From NCBI GenBank assembly GCA_019677205.1, contig JAAMXY010001515.1:1-30064 (forward strand): 30,064 bases of DNA. The letters run 5' to 3'. Under the pieces are notes generated by a model. It made no database searches. It saw nothing but the letters and a program-made list of their open reading frames with translations, and was not told where the DNA came from. A program made the translations under genes and the position numbers. Source of the DNA: Pinguiococcus pyrenoidosus. Lineage: Eukaryota; Sar; Pinguiophyceae; Pinguiochrysidales; Pinguiochrysidaceae. This document shows, one piece after another, positions 12,513 through 20,769 of the stretch (its first letter is position 1; every line of letters starts with the position of its first letter).

Positions 12513-13475
12513 ATGAGCGGCATCCCGGCCGCGCGCAGGCGACTGGCGAAGTACTTTGGCAACGGCGGCTTGACCACGTACGAATACAAGAAGGTCCGCA
12601 AGTTGCGCTCCGCTCTGTAAGAAGAAGCTTTTCCCATTGACGCCTTGGCCGTGCTCTCTGTCTCTTCCGCAGCTGGCCCAGCACATAGACGACGTGCGCA
12701 CCGTACTAGAGGTTGGCGGCAGTCTCCATGAGGACGACCAGATGTGGGTGGAAGGCAAATGCACGGAGGAAGGCAACATGAAAGTCTGCTCGGACGAGTG
12801 CCGATCTTTTATCCTGTCTCGCTTCGCCGGGGTCGCCACCGAGGACGTCTTGATCGGCCTCATTTTCTTCCCAGAGTCCTGCCACAAGCTGCTGGACATT
12901 CCCCCGTTCATGAAGCTCAGTCACGCCGGCACCACCATCGCGGTGGGCCCGGCGGCCCTCAGCCTGAAGAGGCTGCCGAACTACGAGATCCAGCGAGCCC
13001 ATTCGTGGGGTTCCGACGATGCCTCGGGTGGTCTCCTGTCCTTCGGAAATCCAGTGGCGGCCGCATCCAGCGTCCTGCTGATTCTGGCGATCTTGGGAGG
13101 CATTGCCTACGCCGTCCGGCTGTGGCGGAAGCGGTCGGGCGATGGCGGCATCAGCCAGCAGAGCAGCATGTCCCTCCCAGGCCGAGAGCTACCGCGCGGA
13201 CCGAGCTCGTCGTCGCTCACAGGTGAGCTCGCGTCCCGTCCCGTCCCGTCCCCTCCCCAATTGCCTCGGTGTCTGAGGCTGTCGCTAAGAAGTTTCCCTT
13301 TTCCCGTTTCTCAGGAATGCATCACGGAGGCCGCAGCGGAGGAGGCATGCGAAGGAATACGTCCGGATCCGGAATGCCTTCTGGAGTCACAGTCCTCGCC
13401 CAGGGCGGGTATGCTCAAAATACACCCATGTCCTCCCGGGGGAGCCGAAACAATCTGCGTGCCAGGTATTCATGA
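12513..13475 (+). CDS. Orphan single-span membrane protein
   Basis: Best phase-consistent model: exons 12513-12593, 12673-13222 and 13315-13475, 263 residues. The last junction is firm (GTGAGC donor, TTTCTCAG acceptor, phase kept). The first is weak: the strong-looking donor GTAAGA at 12617 does not keep the frame into exon 2, so I used GTCCGC at 12594; an unseen upstream exon is another option. Exon 2 encodes a domain of about 110 residues with a Cys cluster (KCTEEG, VCSDECRSF, PESCHKLL), then a clear span (AASSVLLILAILGGIAYAV) followed by basic residues (RLWRKR). The C-terminal tail is rich in Ser, Gly, Arg and Met. I recognise no family. The Cys-rich part probably faces the lumen or outside, with the tail in the cytosol, but no N-terminal signal peptide is visible, which again suggests a missing 5' exon. 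Confidence 0.6.
13233..13252. repeat. (GTCCC)4 pentamer repeat in an intron
   Basis: Four tandem GTCCC units lie just after the donor of the last intron of the orphan membrane-protein gene. No function is evident. Confidence 0.85.
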
Positions 13476-13650
13476 GGTTTGATAGACGATCAAGAGACGG
13501 AAGAAACAGGCGTTTCGCCTGGCTGCGGATCAGCGATGAGAGCGACGAGAATGCTTCTAAAGACCACGAACAAGTGGTGAAGACCACGGGCCAAGATAAT
13601 AACGGTGGTGTTTCTTTAGAGTGAGAAAAGCTTTCTAGAGGGCGACGGCA

Positions 13651-14498
13651 TCAAACCCATCTTCGTTCCACGGAAGCCGCCGATTCGAGGCTGTTGTCGC
13701 TCCAGCTGTCCTTGATCGACGACAGTTGGCCTCTCCGCCTGGACCCTTTCTTCGCCGAGCCAAAGATGGCAAAAAGCGACAGCTTGATAAAGGGGAGCAA
13801 GCAAGCGGGATTCGGATGAGAGACGACACGAAAGCGAGTCCACAACAGAAACCGTATGCAGCGCAGAAGAACCTCACCTGGACCATTCCTGACAGGGCAC
13901 CCAGGAAGTTGGGGATCCAGACTGCAGGATCGTACTGCAGCAAGGTGCCTTTCAGCGTCCACAAGGCACCATTGAGAAAAGCCGCTAGCGTCAGGCTGAA
14001 GTTCATACTCTCCGCGCTTCTGTCGCGCAGCACTCTGCCGATGTTCTCCAGCGGCGAGGCCATCAGCACGACGCTAATCGCCGCACCGAGGGTTCCCACC
14101 ACTCCAATCGCGCGGTTCTGCTCCAGGATGCTCGCCAGGGCGTACGCGGCCGTCGTGTAGAAGCCAGTTAGCAACGAGATCCACCGAATCCTCGGGTGAC
14201 CGCGGTCACTCGCGAAGGAGTAGAAGCTCAGCAGATAGAAGGCGCCCAGCAGCACACCCGGGGCGCTGCACACAAAAATCATGCCGTCGGACGTCAGATA
14301 AGCATACAAAACCCACACCATGCTGCTCAGGAAGATGCTCGCGAGCGGCAAGAAGTTCACGGTGGCAACAAGGCCCCGTCGCAGCTTCAGGACCTCCCGC
14401 AGCGGCGCGGAGATCAGCCACGCGCCTACCACCGGTGCCATCGTGCTCACCACGAGATCGAGCACGCCCAGCCATGAAGCGTCTGGTGGATCTTCCAT
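13651..14498 (-). CDS. SWEET: SWEET (MtN3/saliva) sugar transporter
   Basis: Two exons on the minus strand: 14498-13878 and 13782-13651, 250 residues, of which the last 43 come from exon 2. The ATG at 14498 has A at -3 and G at +4, better than the open upstream extension. Hydrophobic segments fit the seven-span SWEET fold. Both MtN3 repeats are visible. The first has APLREVLKLRRG then VATVNFLPLASIFLSSMVWVLY; the second has SPLENIGRVLRDRSAESMNF then SLTLAAFLNGALWTLKG and IPNFLGALSGMVQ. These match the proline tetrad and substrate-pocket Asn regions of the family. SWEETs carry sugars down their gradient across the plasma or an internal membrane. The intron (13783-13877) falls after the last family motif and the tail is hydrophilic and basic. 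It is tail-to-tail with the orphan membrane gene. Confidence 0.92.
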
Positions 14499-15033
14499 CT
14501 TCGCCGTCTCCGGGGATGCCTTGCAACTGCGAGAAGCGCGGCTGCTGGATTCTGGCCAAAATCCTTCTTGCGAATTGCGATTGAGCGACTTCCTTTTTCC
14601 CTGCGACGGAGGCAACGAAAAATGGAGTTCAGATTCTTAGTCTTTATCGTACTATAGAATTTGTGAATATGAATATTAAAATAAATATTTACAATAAACA
14701 TTTCAGATTTCGGGACATGTTATTTTATGGCATTCTTTTCGATAAGAGCAAGACGATGACCAATCACGAGGCGTGTAAGCATTGTACCGTTCTGAATACT
14801 ATTGATTTCTCCTATTTTTAAGCGCGGTAGTATATGTACCTACAGTACTGAAGTACGGTCAATGTCGCAATCCACATATGCTACACGGCAAGCAACGATT
14901 CTCTCAGCACCTTCCCGCTTCCCAACCATCCGATCTTCCGCGGTGGCGACGGTGGCATTCTACAGAGAGCGCCCGCGTCTCATCCTCTGCGTCGCCTGCC
15001 GGTCTTATTTGCTCTCTAGTTCGTGACGAAAGA
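14499..15033. promoter_or_regulatory. Shared upstream region with AT-rich island, SWEET (-) and ClpR (+)
   Basis: These 535 bp separate two divergent starts. Roughly 14635-14715 is very AT-rich (A/T runs such as AATATTAAAATAAATATT), with a second AT-rich patch near 14800-14835. The flanking DNA is GC-rich. No coding signal was seen. The island is probably a nucleosome-poor promoter element serving one or both genes. Confidence 0.55.
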
Positions 15034-15936
15034 ATGGCTGCTCAGCGCGCCCTGATCCTGGCCTCTCTCGTGGCGGGCGCGACCGGCTTCGGAGTGCTGC
15101 CTTCTCTGAAAGGCTCGCAGCTGCGCTCCGCGGTCGGACCGCTCGCTGACGACGCCGCCGGAGGTGCCTCGGAGCCGCAATACTATCAAGGTGAGTGCCG
15201 CAGCGCGAGGGAAGCTGCTGAGACGCGCGCCGGATGATCTGAGGGTCAGCTGACTTGCAGCTTTGGGAGAGAGTTGCAGTAGCGCGACTGACGCTTGCCT
15301 TGGTGACCAGGAGCGCGCGTGGGCCCCCCGCCGGACCTTCCGTCCCTGCTGCTTCACAACCGCATCGTGTACATCGGCATGCCCCTGGTGCCGGCCGTCA
15401 CAGAGCTGATTGTGGCGCAGCTGCTGTACCTCAACTACGAAGATGCGCGCAAGCCGATCACGCTGTACATCAACTCCCCGGGCACGATGACCCCGGACGG
15501 TCGCTCCGCGGGTTTCGAGACCGAGGCTTTCGCGATTGCGGACACCATGAACTACATCCGCCCTCCTATCCACACGATAGCCGTAGGACAGGCCTTCGGC
15601 GCGGCGGCGATGCTCCTGGCGCAGGGCAAGAAGGGCCACCGCTCTGCGCTTCCCAACGCCACCATCATGCTCCACCAGCCCCGCTCTCGGGCGCGCGGCC
15701 AGGCCTCGGACATCGCCATCATGGCCCGGGAGGTGCTGTCCAACCGGAGGATCACGTGCGAGCTCATGGCCACCGCCACGGGAAAGACGACGGAGCAGGT
15801 CATGGCCGACGCGTCCCGGACCAGGTACCTCAGCCCCGACGAAGCCATCGAGTACGGCTTGATCGACAACGTGCTTCAGCCCAAGGACAAGAAGGCCCGG
15901 CCGAGCTTCCTTGACTCGCTCATGATTGGTGACTAG
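15034..15936 (+). CDS. CLPR: ClpR-type inactive Clp protease subunit, plastid-targeted
   Basis: Two exons: 15034-15190 and 15311-15936, 260 residues, phase kept across a 120-nt intron. Residues 1-18 form a signal peptide (ALILASLVAGATG) and the next residue is Phe (FGVLPSL), the classic start of a transit peptide in complex red plastids. The ClpP fold follows (NRIVYIGMPLVPAVTELIVAQ, LYINSPG, GFETEAFAI). The catalytic Ser of the GxxAS motif is replaced: the site reads GQAFGAAAM. His is kept (IMLHQP). The Asp position before YLSP reads RTRYLS instead of RDRFLS, so Asp is also lost. It should therefore build the Clp ring without cutting, like plant ClpR; GFETEAFAI is closest to ClpR4. It acts in the plastid stroma in protein turnover. 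Tail-to-tail with the CPBP protease gene, 78 bp apart. Confidence 0.92.
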
Positions 15937-16014
15937 ACGAGCCGTGTACAGAATAGTCAGGACTGGTTCGCAGGAGAAGCACAACCTAACGAAAGGAGCC
16001 GATTTCTCTCCCTC

Positions 16015-17268
16015 TTATGTGACGAAACCCTGCTCGATCAGGAGGAACCGGGCGTTCCACAGCAAGTGCGTCACCATCGCCGGCACGAGATTGCCACTGA
16101 GAAGATACACAGCGGCCCAGAGGCACCCGATCACCGCCAGGGGGATGACCGACTCTGCTATTCCATGCGTCAGGCCAAATGCCAGGCCCGAGAGGAGGAC
16201 CGCGAACGGTCGCATTCGCGGCAGGATGGAGATCAGGCACGGCAACAGGAAGCCGCGAAAGAAAACCTCCTCCCAGAACGGGGCCAGCGCGCACACAGGG
16301 ATGAAGCCGACGAGCGAGCTCCACTCCCAGGTCCCACCCTGCGACAGGAACTGCAGATGATCCACCGGCGCCGGCTGCAGTAGCACTTGCAACGCATCAA
16401 TCTTGCCCAGAGAGGCGTTCATGATCCAATACGTCATGCGTATGGCTACGGTGGAGAAGAGGTACCCGCCCAGGCTCCACCACATGAAGTTCTCCCGGAA
16501 GCGGATGCGGAGCCACTTGCTCTTCGGCCCCCAGAACGGAGGAGCTAGGCGCCCGACGCACACCGCACCGACTGCTGCCATGAAGGCGTACTCCAGGGTG
16601 GTCCCGATTGCGTCTTGCATGGCGAAGCTAAGCGGCGTTGCCGACAGGAGCGTCGCGACCGTGGCGTGGAAGAGCGGGCTGGCAATGTACACGATGCAGG
16701 CGTACCACACCACGACGGTAGTGAGCACATTCCGGAAGTAGCCCGGCGGCCTCTCTGCAGTTTCCCACGGCAAAGTCGGCGGCGAGGGCGGTGCCGGTGC
16801 CGGTGCCCGGGCCGGCGGGGGCTGCTGCATCGCCGGTGCATCGTGCTTCTCTCGTGACCTCGAAGAGCGTCCGTACACTCTGGCCAGAACGATGCTCGCA
16901 CACACGATGGCCTCCCAGTCCACGTAGAACACGAGCGGCTGTGCAAGCAAGAATGGCACAAAACAAGGTACAGGGACTTGAAGGCCATTCAGCACCAGCA
17001 TGTCTACGGCGAAAAAAGCGGAGATTCCTGCCACCTGGCCGCCGACGCCAGGATTCCTGAGCTTCTCGTACACCCGCTGGAGTCGGGCCGGCCGCTTGGC
17101 GATTTCTGACCCCTCCGAGGAAGATAGGCCCAGGTTGGGCGGTGGGAAGGGCCGGACGGGCCGGAAGTTCGGTGTGCCAAACAGGCGACAGTGGGATGCA
17201 GGCCGGCCATGGCACACGAAACCCAGCAGGCCCAGCACCAACCAGCCCCTGCGGCCTACTGGCTGCAT
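16015..17268 (-). CDS. CPBP-family (CAAX/Abi) intramembrane protease
   Basis: One intron-free exon, 417 residues; the ATG at 17268 follows ACC, a good context. The three metal-site motifs of the CPBP/Rce1 family are present: WEEVFFRG (Glu 333, 334; Arg 338), FGLTHG (His 368) and HLLWNA (His 401, Asn 405). Several membrane spans surround them. The N terminus is hydrophobic (WLVLGLLGFVCHG) and followed by a basic, Pro-rich stretch containing Phe, compatible with a signal-plus-transit presequence, although no single Phe immediately follows a predicted cleavage site. Plant and cyanobacterial relatives lie in plastid or thylakoid membranes. The true substrate is unknown; a role in prenyl-protein processing should not be assumed. 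A Pro/Ala-rich linker (about residues 148-165) precedes the conserved part. Confidence 0.9.
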   Translation of the reverse strand: MQPVGRRGWLVLGLLGFVCHGRPASHCRLFGTPNFRPVRPFPPPNLGLSSSEGSEIAKRPARLQRVYEKLRNPGVGGQVAGISAFFAVDMLVLNGLQVPVPCFVPFLLAQPLVFYVDWEAIVCASIVLARVYGRSSRSREKHDAPAMQQPPPARAPAPAPPSPPTLPWETAERPPGYFRNVLTTVVVWYACIVYIASPLFHATVATLLSATPLSFAMQDAIGTTLEYAFMAAVGAVCVGRLAPPFWGPKSKWLRIRFRENFMWWSLGGYLFSTVAIRMTYWIMNASLGKIDALQVLLQPAPVDHLQFLSQGGTWEWSSLVGFIPVCALAPFWEEVFFRGFLLPCLISILPRMRPFAVLLSGLAFGLTHGIAESVIPLAVIGCLWAAVYLLSGNLVPAMVTHLLWNARFLLIEQGFVT

Positions 17269-17723
17269 GGTAGTCCCAGCGTATGCCTATCGCTGGTAGT
17301 CCGCCGCCTCAAGCGCCATTTCTGCAAGCGTCTGTTGTATCTGTCCGCGCCCAGCCGAAGCACCATCCGCTCGCGGCCGCTGGGGATTGGGCAGGATAAT
17401 TTTTTAAAATTAATACTTTTTCCGCAGCTTTGGTTCAGGAAGAGAACAAGTTGCACAATCCTCTGTCCTTGAAGCCCCATAGAGTGCTCAAGTTCAAGAA
17501 AACGTTTCTTGAAAAGAATTATTTAATATAAAGTATATGAGTATATTATGCAAAATAATACAGCGAAAAAACGGTCCAAAATTATTGCTTTTTGAGTGCT
17601 GCAAACAAGAAAACTCTCTTCAAGATTTGAGAGCAATTCAATTGAAGATCGGAAGAGACGTCGGTTCGGCGTAGCTGCGCGCTCGGGCCAACGCGCACCA
17701 CAAGAAGCGAGCGCTTGTTGAGA
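17269..17723. promoter_or_regulatory. Shared upstream region with AT-rich island, CPBP protease (-) and MMSDH (+)
   Basis: These 455 bp separate two divergent starts. About 17395-17640 is strongly AT-rich, with a TATAAA at 17527-17532 and an inverted repeat at 17493-17513. A 12-mer identical to a common sequencing-adapter stem lies at 17646-17657 (see findings). No gene is evident inside. Confidence 0.55.
17493..17513. promoter_or_regulatory. Perfect 9-bp inverted repeat with 3-bp loop
   Basis: TTCAAGAAA and its exact reverse complement TTTCTTGAA flank ACG. Each arm contains TTCnnGAA, the dyad bound by heat-shock factor, but the two dyads are 5 bp apart, out of the usual 5-bp-unit register. 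It could be a regulatory dyad for the CPBP protease or MMSDH gene, or just a hairpin. Confidence 0.45.
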
Positions 17724-19575
17724 ATGGACCTGCCCATGCAAGTCTGCGACAACTGGGACGGGACTGCGTTCGTGCCGCCCAAGTCGGAGCAGTATCTCGA
17801 CGTCGTCTCGCCGTCCACTGACAAGGTGCGCAGAAATGGCACGTCGCGCGAGCAAGGGCGTCGTTTTCGTCGCAGTCTTCGCAATCGCTCAAAGGGTTCA
17901 CGCAAGTTTGAGACACTCTCGCCATCGCTATCTCGTAACAGGCTTTGCGTGGGGCGCGGCGGAGCTTCGCCAGGCCGCGCTCCACCCAAGCGAGTCGCAG
18001 CGACATGCCAATGGTCTCATCTTCACTTCGCGTGGAATGACAGGTCATCGGTCGCGTTGCGCTCAGCGACTCGGCGGACGTCGCTCAGGCCGTGGAGCGA
18101 GCGAAGGCCGCGCTTCCGGCGTGGCGACAGCTCACCAGCAAAGCGCGTGCGGCCATCATGATGCGCCTCCACGGGCTCATGCTCGAGCACAAGGAGGAAC
18201 TTGCTCAGATCGTGACTGCGGAGAACGGCAAGAACCTGGCAGAGGCTCGGGCCAGCGTCGCCAAGGGCATGGAGACCCTAGAGTGGGCGTGTGGCCTGCC
18301 GCAGGTCGCGCAGGGCAAGACGCTGCTGGTGTCGCGGGGAATCACCTGCAGCGACGTGCGCAGGCCTCTCGGCGTCGTGGCCTGCATCACGCCCTCCAAC
18401 TTCCCGATCATGATTGCGTGCTGGACGTCACCGATCGCCCTCACCGCGGGAAACGCAGTCATTCTGAAGCCGTCGGAGAAGGTGCCGCTCACGATGCGCA
18501 AGGTGGGCGAGCTCATGGCTCAAGCCGGCGTGCCCCGCGGCATCTTCCAGCTGGTCCATGGCACGCGGCCTGCCGTCGAGGCTCTCTGCGACCATCCAGA
18601 GATCGCGGCTGTCACCTTCGTGGGCTCGTCACCGATTGCGGAGGCCGTCTCGAAGAGATGCCGAGCGCTGAACAAGCGCTGCCTGGCGCTCGGCGGCGCG
18701 AAGAACCACCTCGTCGCGCTGGACGACTGTGATCACGAGATGGCCGCCCGCGACATCGTCGCAAGTGCCTACGGCTGCGCTGGCCAAAGATGCATGGCCG
18801 CCTCTGTCCTCCTCCTCGTTGGTGACACGGGAGATCTGCTCGAGCGCATCTGCAACAAAGCCACGGCGCTGGAGTTGGGTGTGCAGCCGGGGCAGGTGGG
18901 TGCCATCCTCACGCCGGAGTCCCGCGACAGGATGAAGGGGTACGTGGATCGCGCCGAGGCAGCGGGCGCAAAGCTCCTTGTCGATGGACGCCCAAGCGCG
19001 GCACGAACGCCTGGGACTTGGTTTGGCCCCACCGTCGTCGTACTGGAAGACAAGGCAAACGAGTGCTTGCACGATGAGATTTTCGGTCCGGTGCTGAGCG
19101 TGCTGCGCGTCTCGTCGTGGGAGGAGGCCATCGAGATTGAGAACGGCAATCCCTACGGGAACGCGGCCTGCATCTACACGAGCAATGGCGCGAACGCAGA
19201 ATGGTTCACGGAGCGGTTCCGCGCGGGCATGCTAGGGTAAGCGGAGCGGAGCGTTCACAGTGGGTCACGGGTCGCCTTCTGACGCGGATGGTGGTGGCGC
19301 TCCTTTCTCTGCACAGGGTGAATATTGGCGTTCCGGTTCCCCGAGAGCCTTTCAGCTTCGGTGGCATGTACGGCACGGCATCGAAGTACGGAGACATGGA
19401 CATCACTGCCGACGGAGCTCTTGAGTTCTTCACGGATCGGCAGAAAATCACGGCAAAGTTCGGCGCGCCGCGGAGAGCACTAGATGCAGCCGGGGAACTC
19501 GCTGCAAAGCGGCGGCGCATTGACAACGGGCACAATGCTACTGTCGACGAAGCCAACTTCGTGGGGAAGATGTAG
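17724..19575 (+). CDS. ALDH6: Methylmalonate-semialdehyde dehydrogenase (ALDH6 family)
   Basis: Three exons: 17724-17825, 18044-19236 and 19317-19575, 517 residues. Phase and conserved sequence both continue across the introns (STDK/VIGRV and AGML-G-VNIGVPVP). Family signatures: TPSNFP, KPSEKVP, FVGSSPIAE, then LGGAKNH where other ALDHs have a catalytic Glu (its absence is typical of this family), GCAGQRCMA with nucleophile Cys about residue 284, EIFGPVLSVL, and FSFGGMYG. It converts methylmalonate or malonate semialdehyde with CoA and NAD+ to propionyl- or acetyl-CoA in valine and pyrimidine breakdown. The protein begins directly at the first domain strand with no mitochondrial presequence, unusual for this enzyme. 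Intron 1 (218 nt) contains a possible alternative first exon. The stop lies 10 bp from the opposing CWC15 stop. Confidence 0.93.
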
Positions 19576-19585
19576 GCACGTCCGG

Positions 19586-20503
19586 CTACTGGACATATCG
19601 CTTAATAAATCGCCTGAAGGAAGGGAAGGAAGGTCAAAGGGTGTCCGCTTTGAGCATTGCAGGGATCCTAGCAACGTAGCAGCGTAGCAACGTAGCAAAG
19701 TGGCAACGTAGCAGAGTAGCAAACAAGCAAACAAGGCCAAATCCCGAATCCCAAGCCCCCCACCTGTGGAAGTCGCTCCGAATCGGATCGTTCACAAATC
19801 GCTTCTTGATCTCCGGCTCGTCGTTCGCCTGATTGCGGAACACCACGTCGTCGTTCCACTTGCGCTTCATCTTCGCGCCTCCCCCGCTCTTGCTCAAGGG
19901 GTTGTCGGCCGACGCCGAGAACGCGGGCGCGGAAGCGGCCAGGGCAGCCTCCGCCTCCTTCTCCTCGGCCTCCTGTCTCGCCTTGGCCTCCGCGCGCTCC
20001 TTCCTGATCTTCTCCAGCTCCTTCCGCAGCTCCTCGTCGTCATCCTCGTCGTCGTCCGAGTCGTCCGAGTCGTCCAAGTCGGAGTCGTCTTCCCCGCCGA
20101 AGCCCACCTCCTCGTCGGCGTCGTCAAAGAGCTGCGCGCTCTCCAGGTCCGGCTCGTCGTCGTCGCGCAGCAGCAGCAGGGGGTTTCTCTTGGGAATCGC
20201 ATCTTCTAGCATCAGAGGATCATCCTTGGCATCTGCCGAGCCGGAGGCCAAGAGTCCCGCCGCCTTCCGCCGCTTCTCCTCTTTGAACTGCCGCTCGCGC
20301 GCGTCTAGCCTGGCGCGCAGGTCCATCTGCTTCACTTCCTCCACAGTCGCCTGGCCAATGCGCCGTGGCTTCATCTTCAGCTGGCCGGGCTGGTCGCGCG
20401 CGCTCGTCTGCGAGCTCACTTGTCCACCACTCGACCAGTTGCCGTAGTCTCCGCCGCCGCCCGCCACGGCAGACTTCCACGTCGGTCGATGTGCGGTGGT
20501 CAT
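19586..20503 (-). CDS. CWC15: CWC15/Cwf15 spliceosome factor
   Basis: Two exons on the minus strand: 20503-19764 and 19613-19586, 255 residues. The N terminus MTTAHRPTW is the family hallmark. A Gln/Ser/Gly stretch, an acidic block (about residues 115-160, mostly Asp and Glu) and a charged coiled-coil-like segment follow. The conserved end reads KRKWNDDVVFRNQ, then KKRFVNDPIRSDFHR. The last exon is only 28 nt and supplies RFIKRYVQ, matching the family end SDFHRKFLNKYI, so the tiny exon is well supported. CWC15 is part of the Prp19/NTC-related complex and is needed for pre-mRNA splicing in the nucleus. The 150-nt intron carries an octamer tandem repeat. The gene is head-to-head with the HAD gene (266 bp) and tail-to-tail with MMSDH. 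Confidence 0.94.
19604..19609 (+). promoter_or_regulatory. Possible AATAAA poly(A) signal for MMSDH inside CWC15 coding exon
   Basis: AATAAA lies 29 bp after the MMSDH stop on the + strand. The same bases on the minus strand encode part of the last CWC15 exon (FIK). Whether this organism uses AATAAA is not shown by the window. Confidence 0.35.
19669..19732. repeat. Octamer tandem repeat in the CWC15 intron
   Basis: Eight consecutive 8-bp units close to TAGCAACG (variants TAGCAGCG, TAGCAAAG, TGGCAACG, TAGCAGAG, TAGCAAAC, AAGCAAAC). They fill the middle of the only CWC15 intron (19614-19763). On the transcribed strand the units read as CTA-containing, T-rich sequence, so they could offer several branch-point-like sites. 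Confidence 0.9.
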
Positions 20504-20769
20504 CTTTTCCGACCTCCTCTTCTTCTTTCAAACGGGGGAGCGACCGGAGGCGCAAACGATGCAAAGACGCCGACGCGCACGCGTCTTCTGTGGCCCTCCG
20601 CCCGCCCGGCGCTCTCTTGTTTTCGTCTCTGGTCGACTCAAAGAACCGTTGCGGAGATGGCAATATTATGATGGAACTGCTCAGACTTTAAATTATTTTT
20701 AACCGCTTTCTCTATGACAGACGGGGAAATGCGGAGAACCTTCCGACCTGCGCGGCCGGCCTCACCGCC
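20504..20769. promoter_or_regulatory. Shared upstream region, CWC15 (-) and HAD hydrolase (+)
   Basis: These 266 bp separate two divergent starts. A short AT-rich core (about 20685-20702, AAATTATTTTTAA) lies within it, in a GC-rich setting. No coding signal is convincing. Confidence 0.55.

Noticed and set aside
15016-15984. 322-codon minus-strand frame over the ClpR gene
   Set aside because: Antisense of the clearly conserved ClpP fold.
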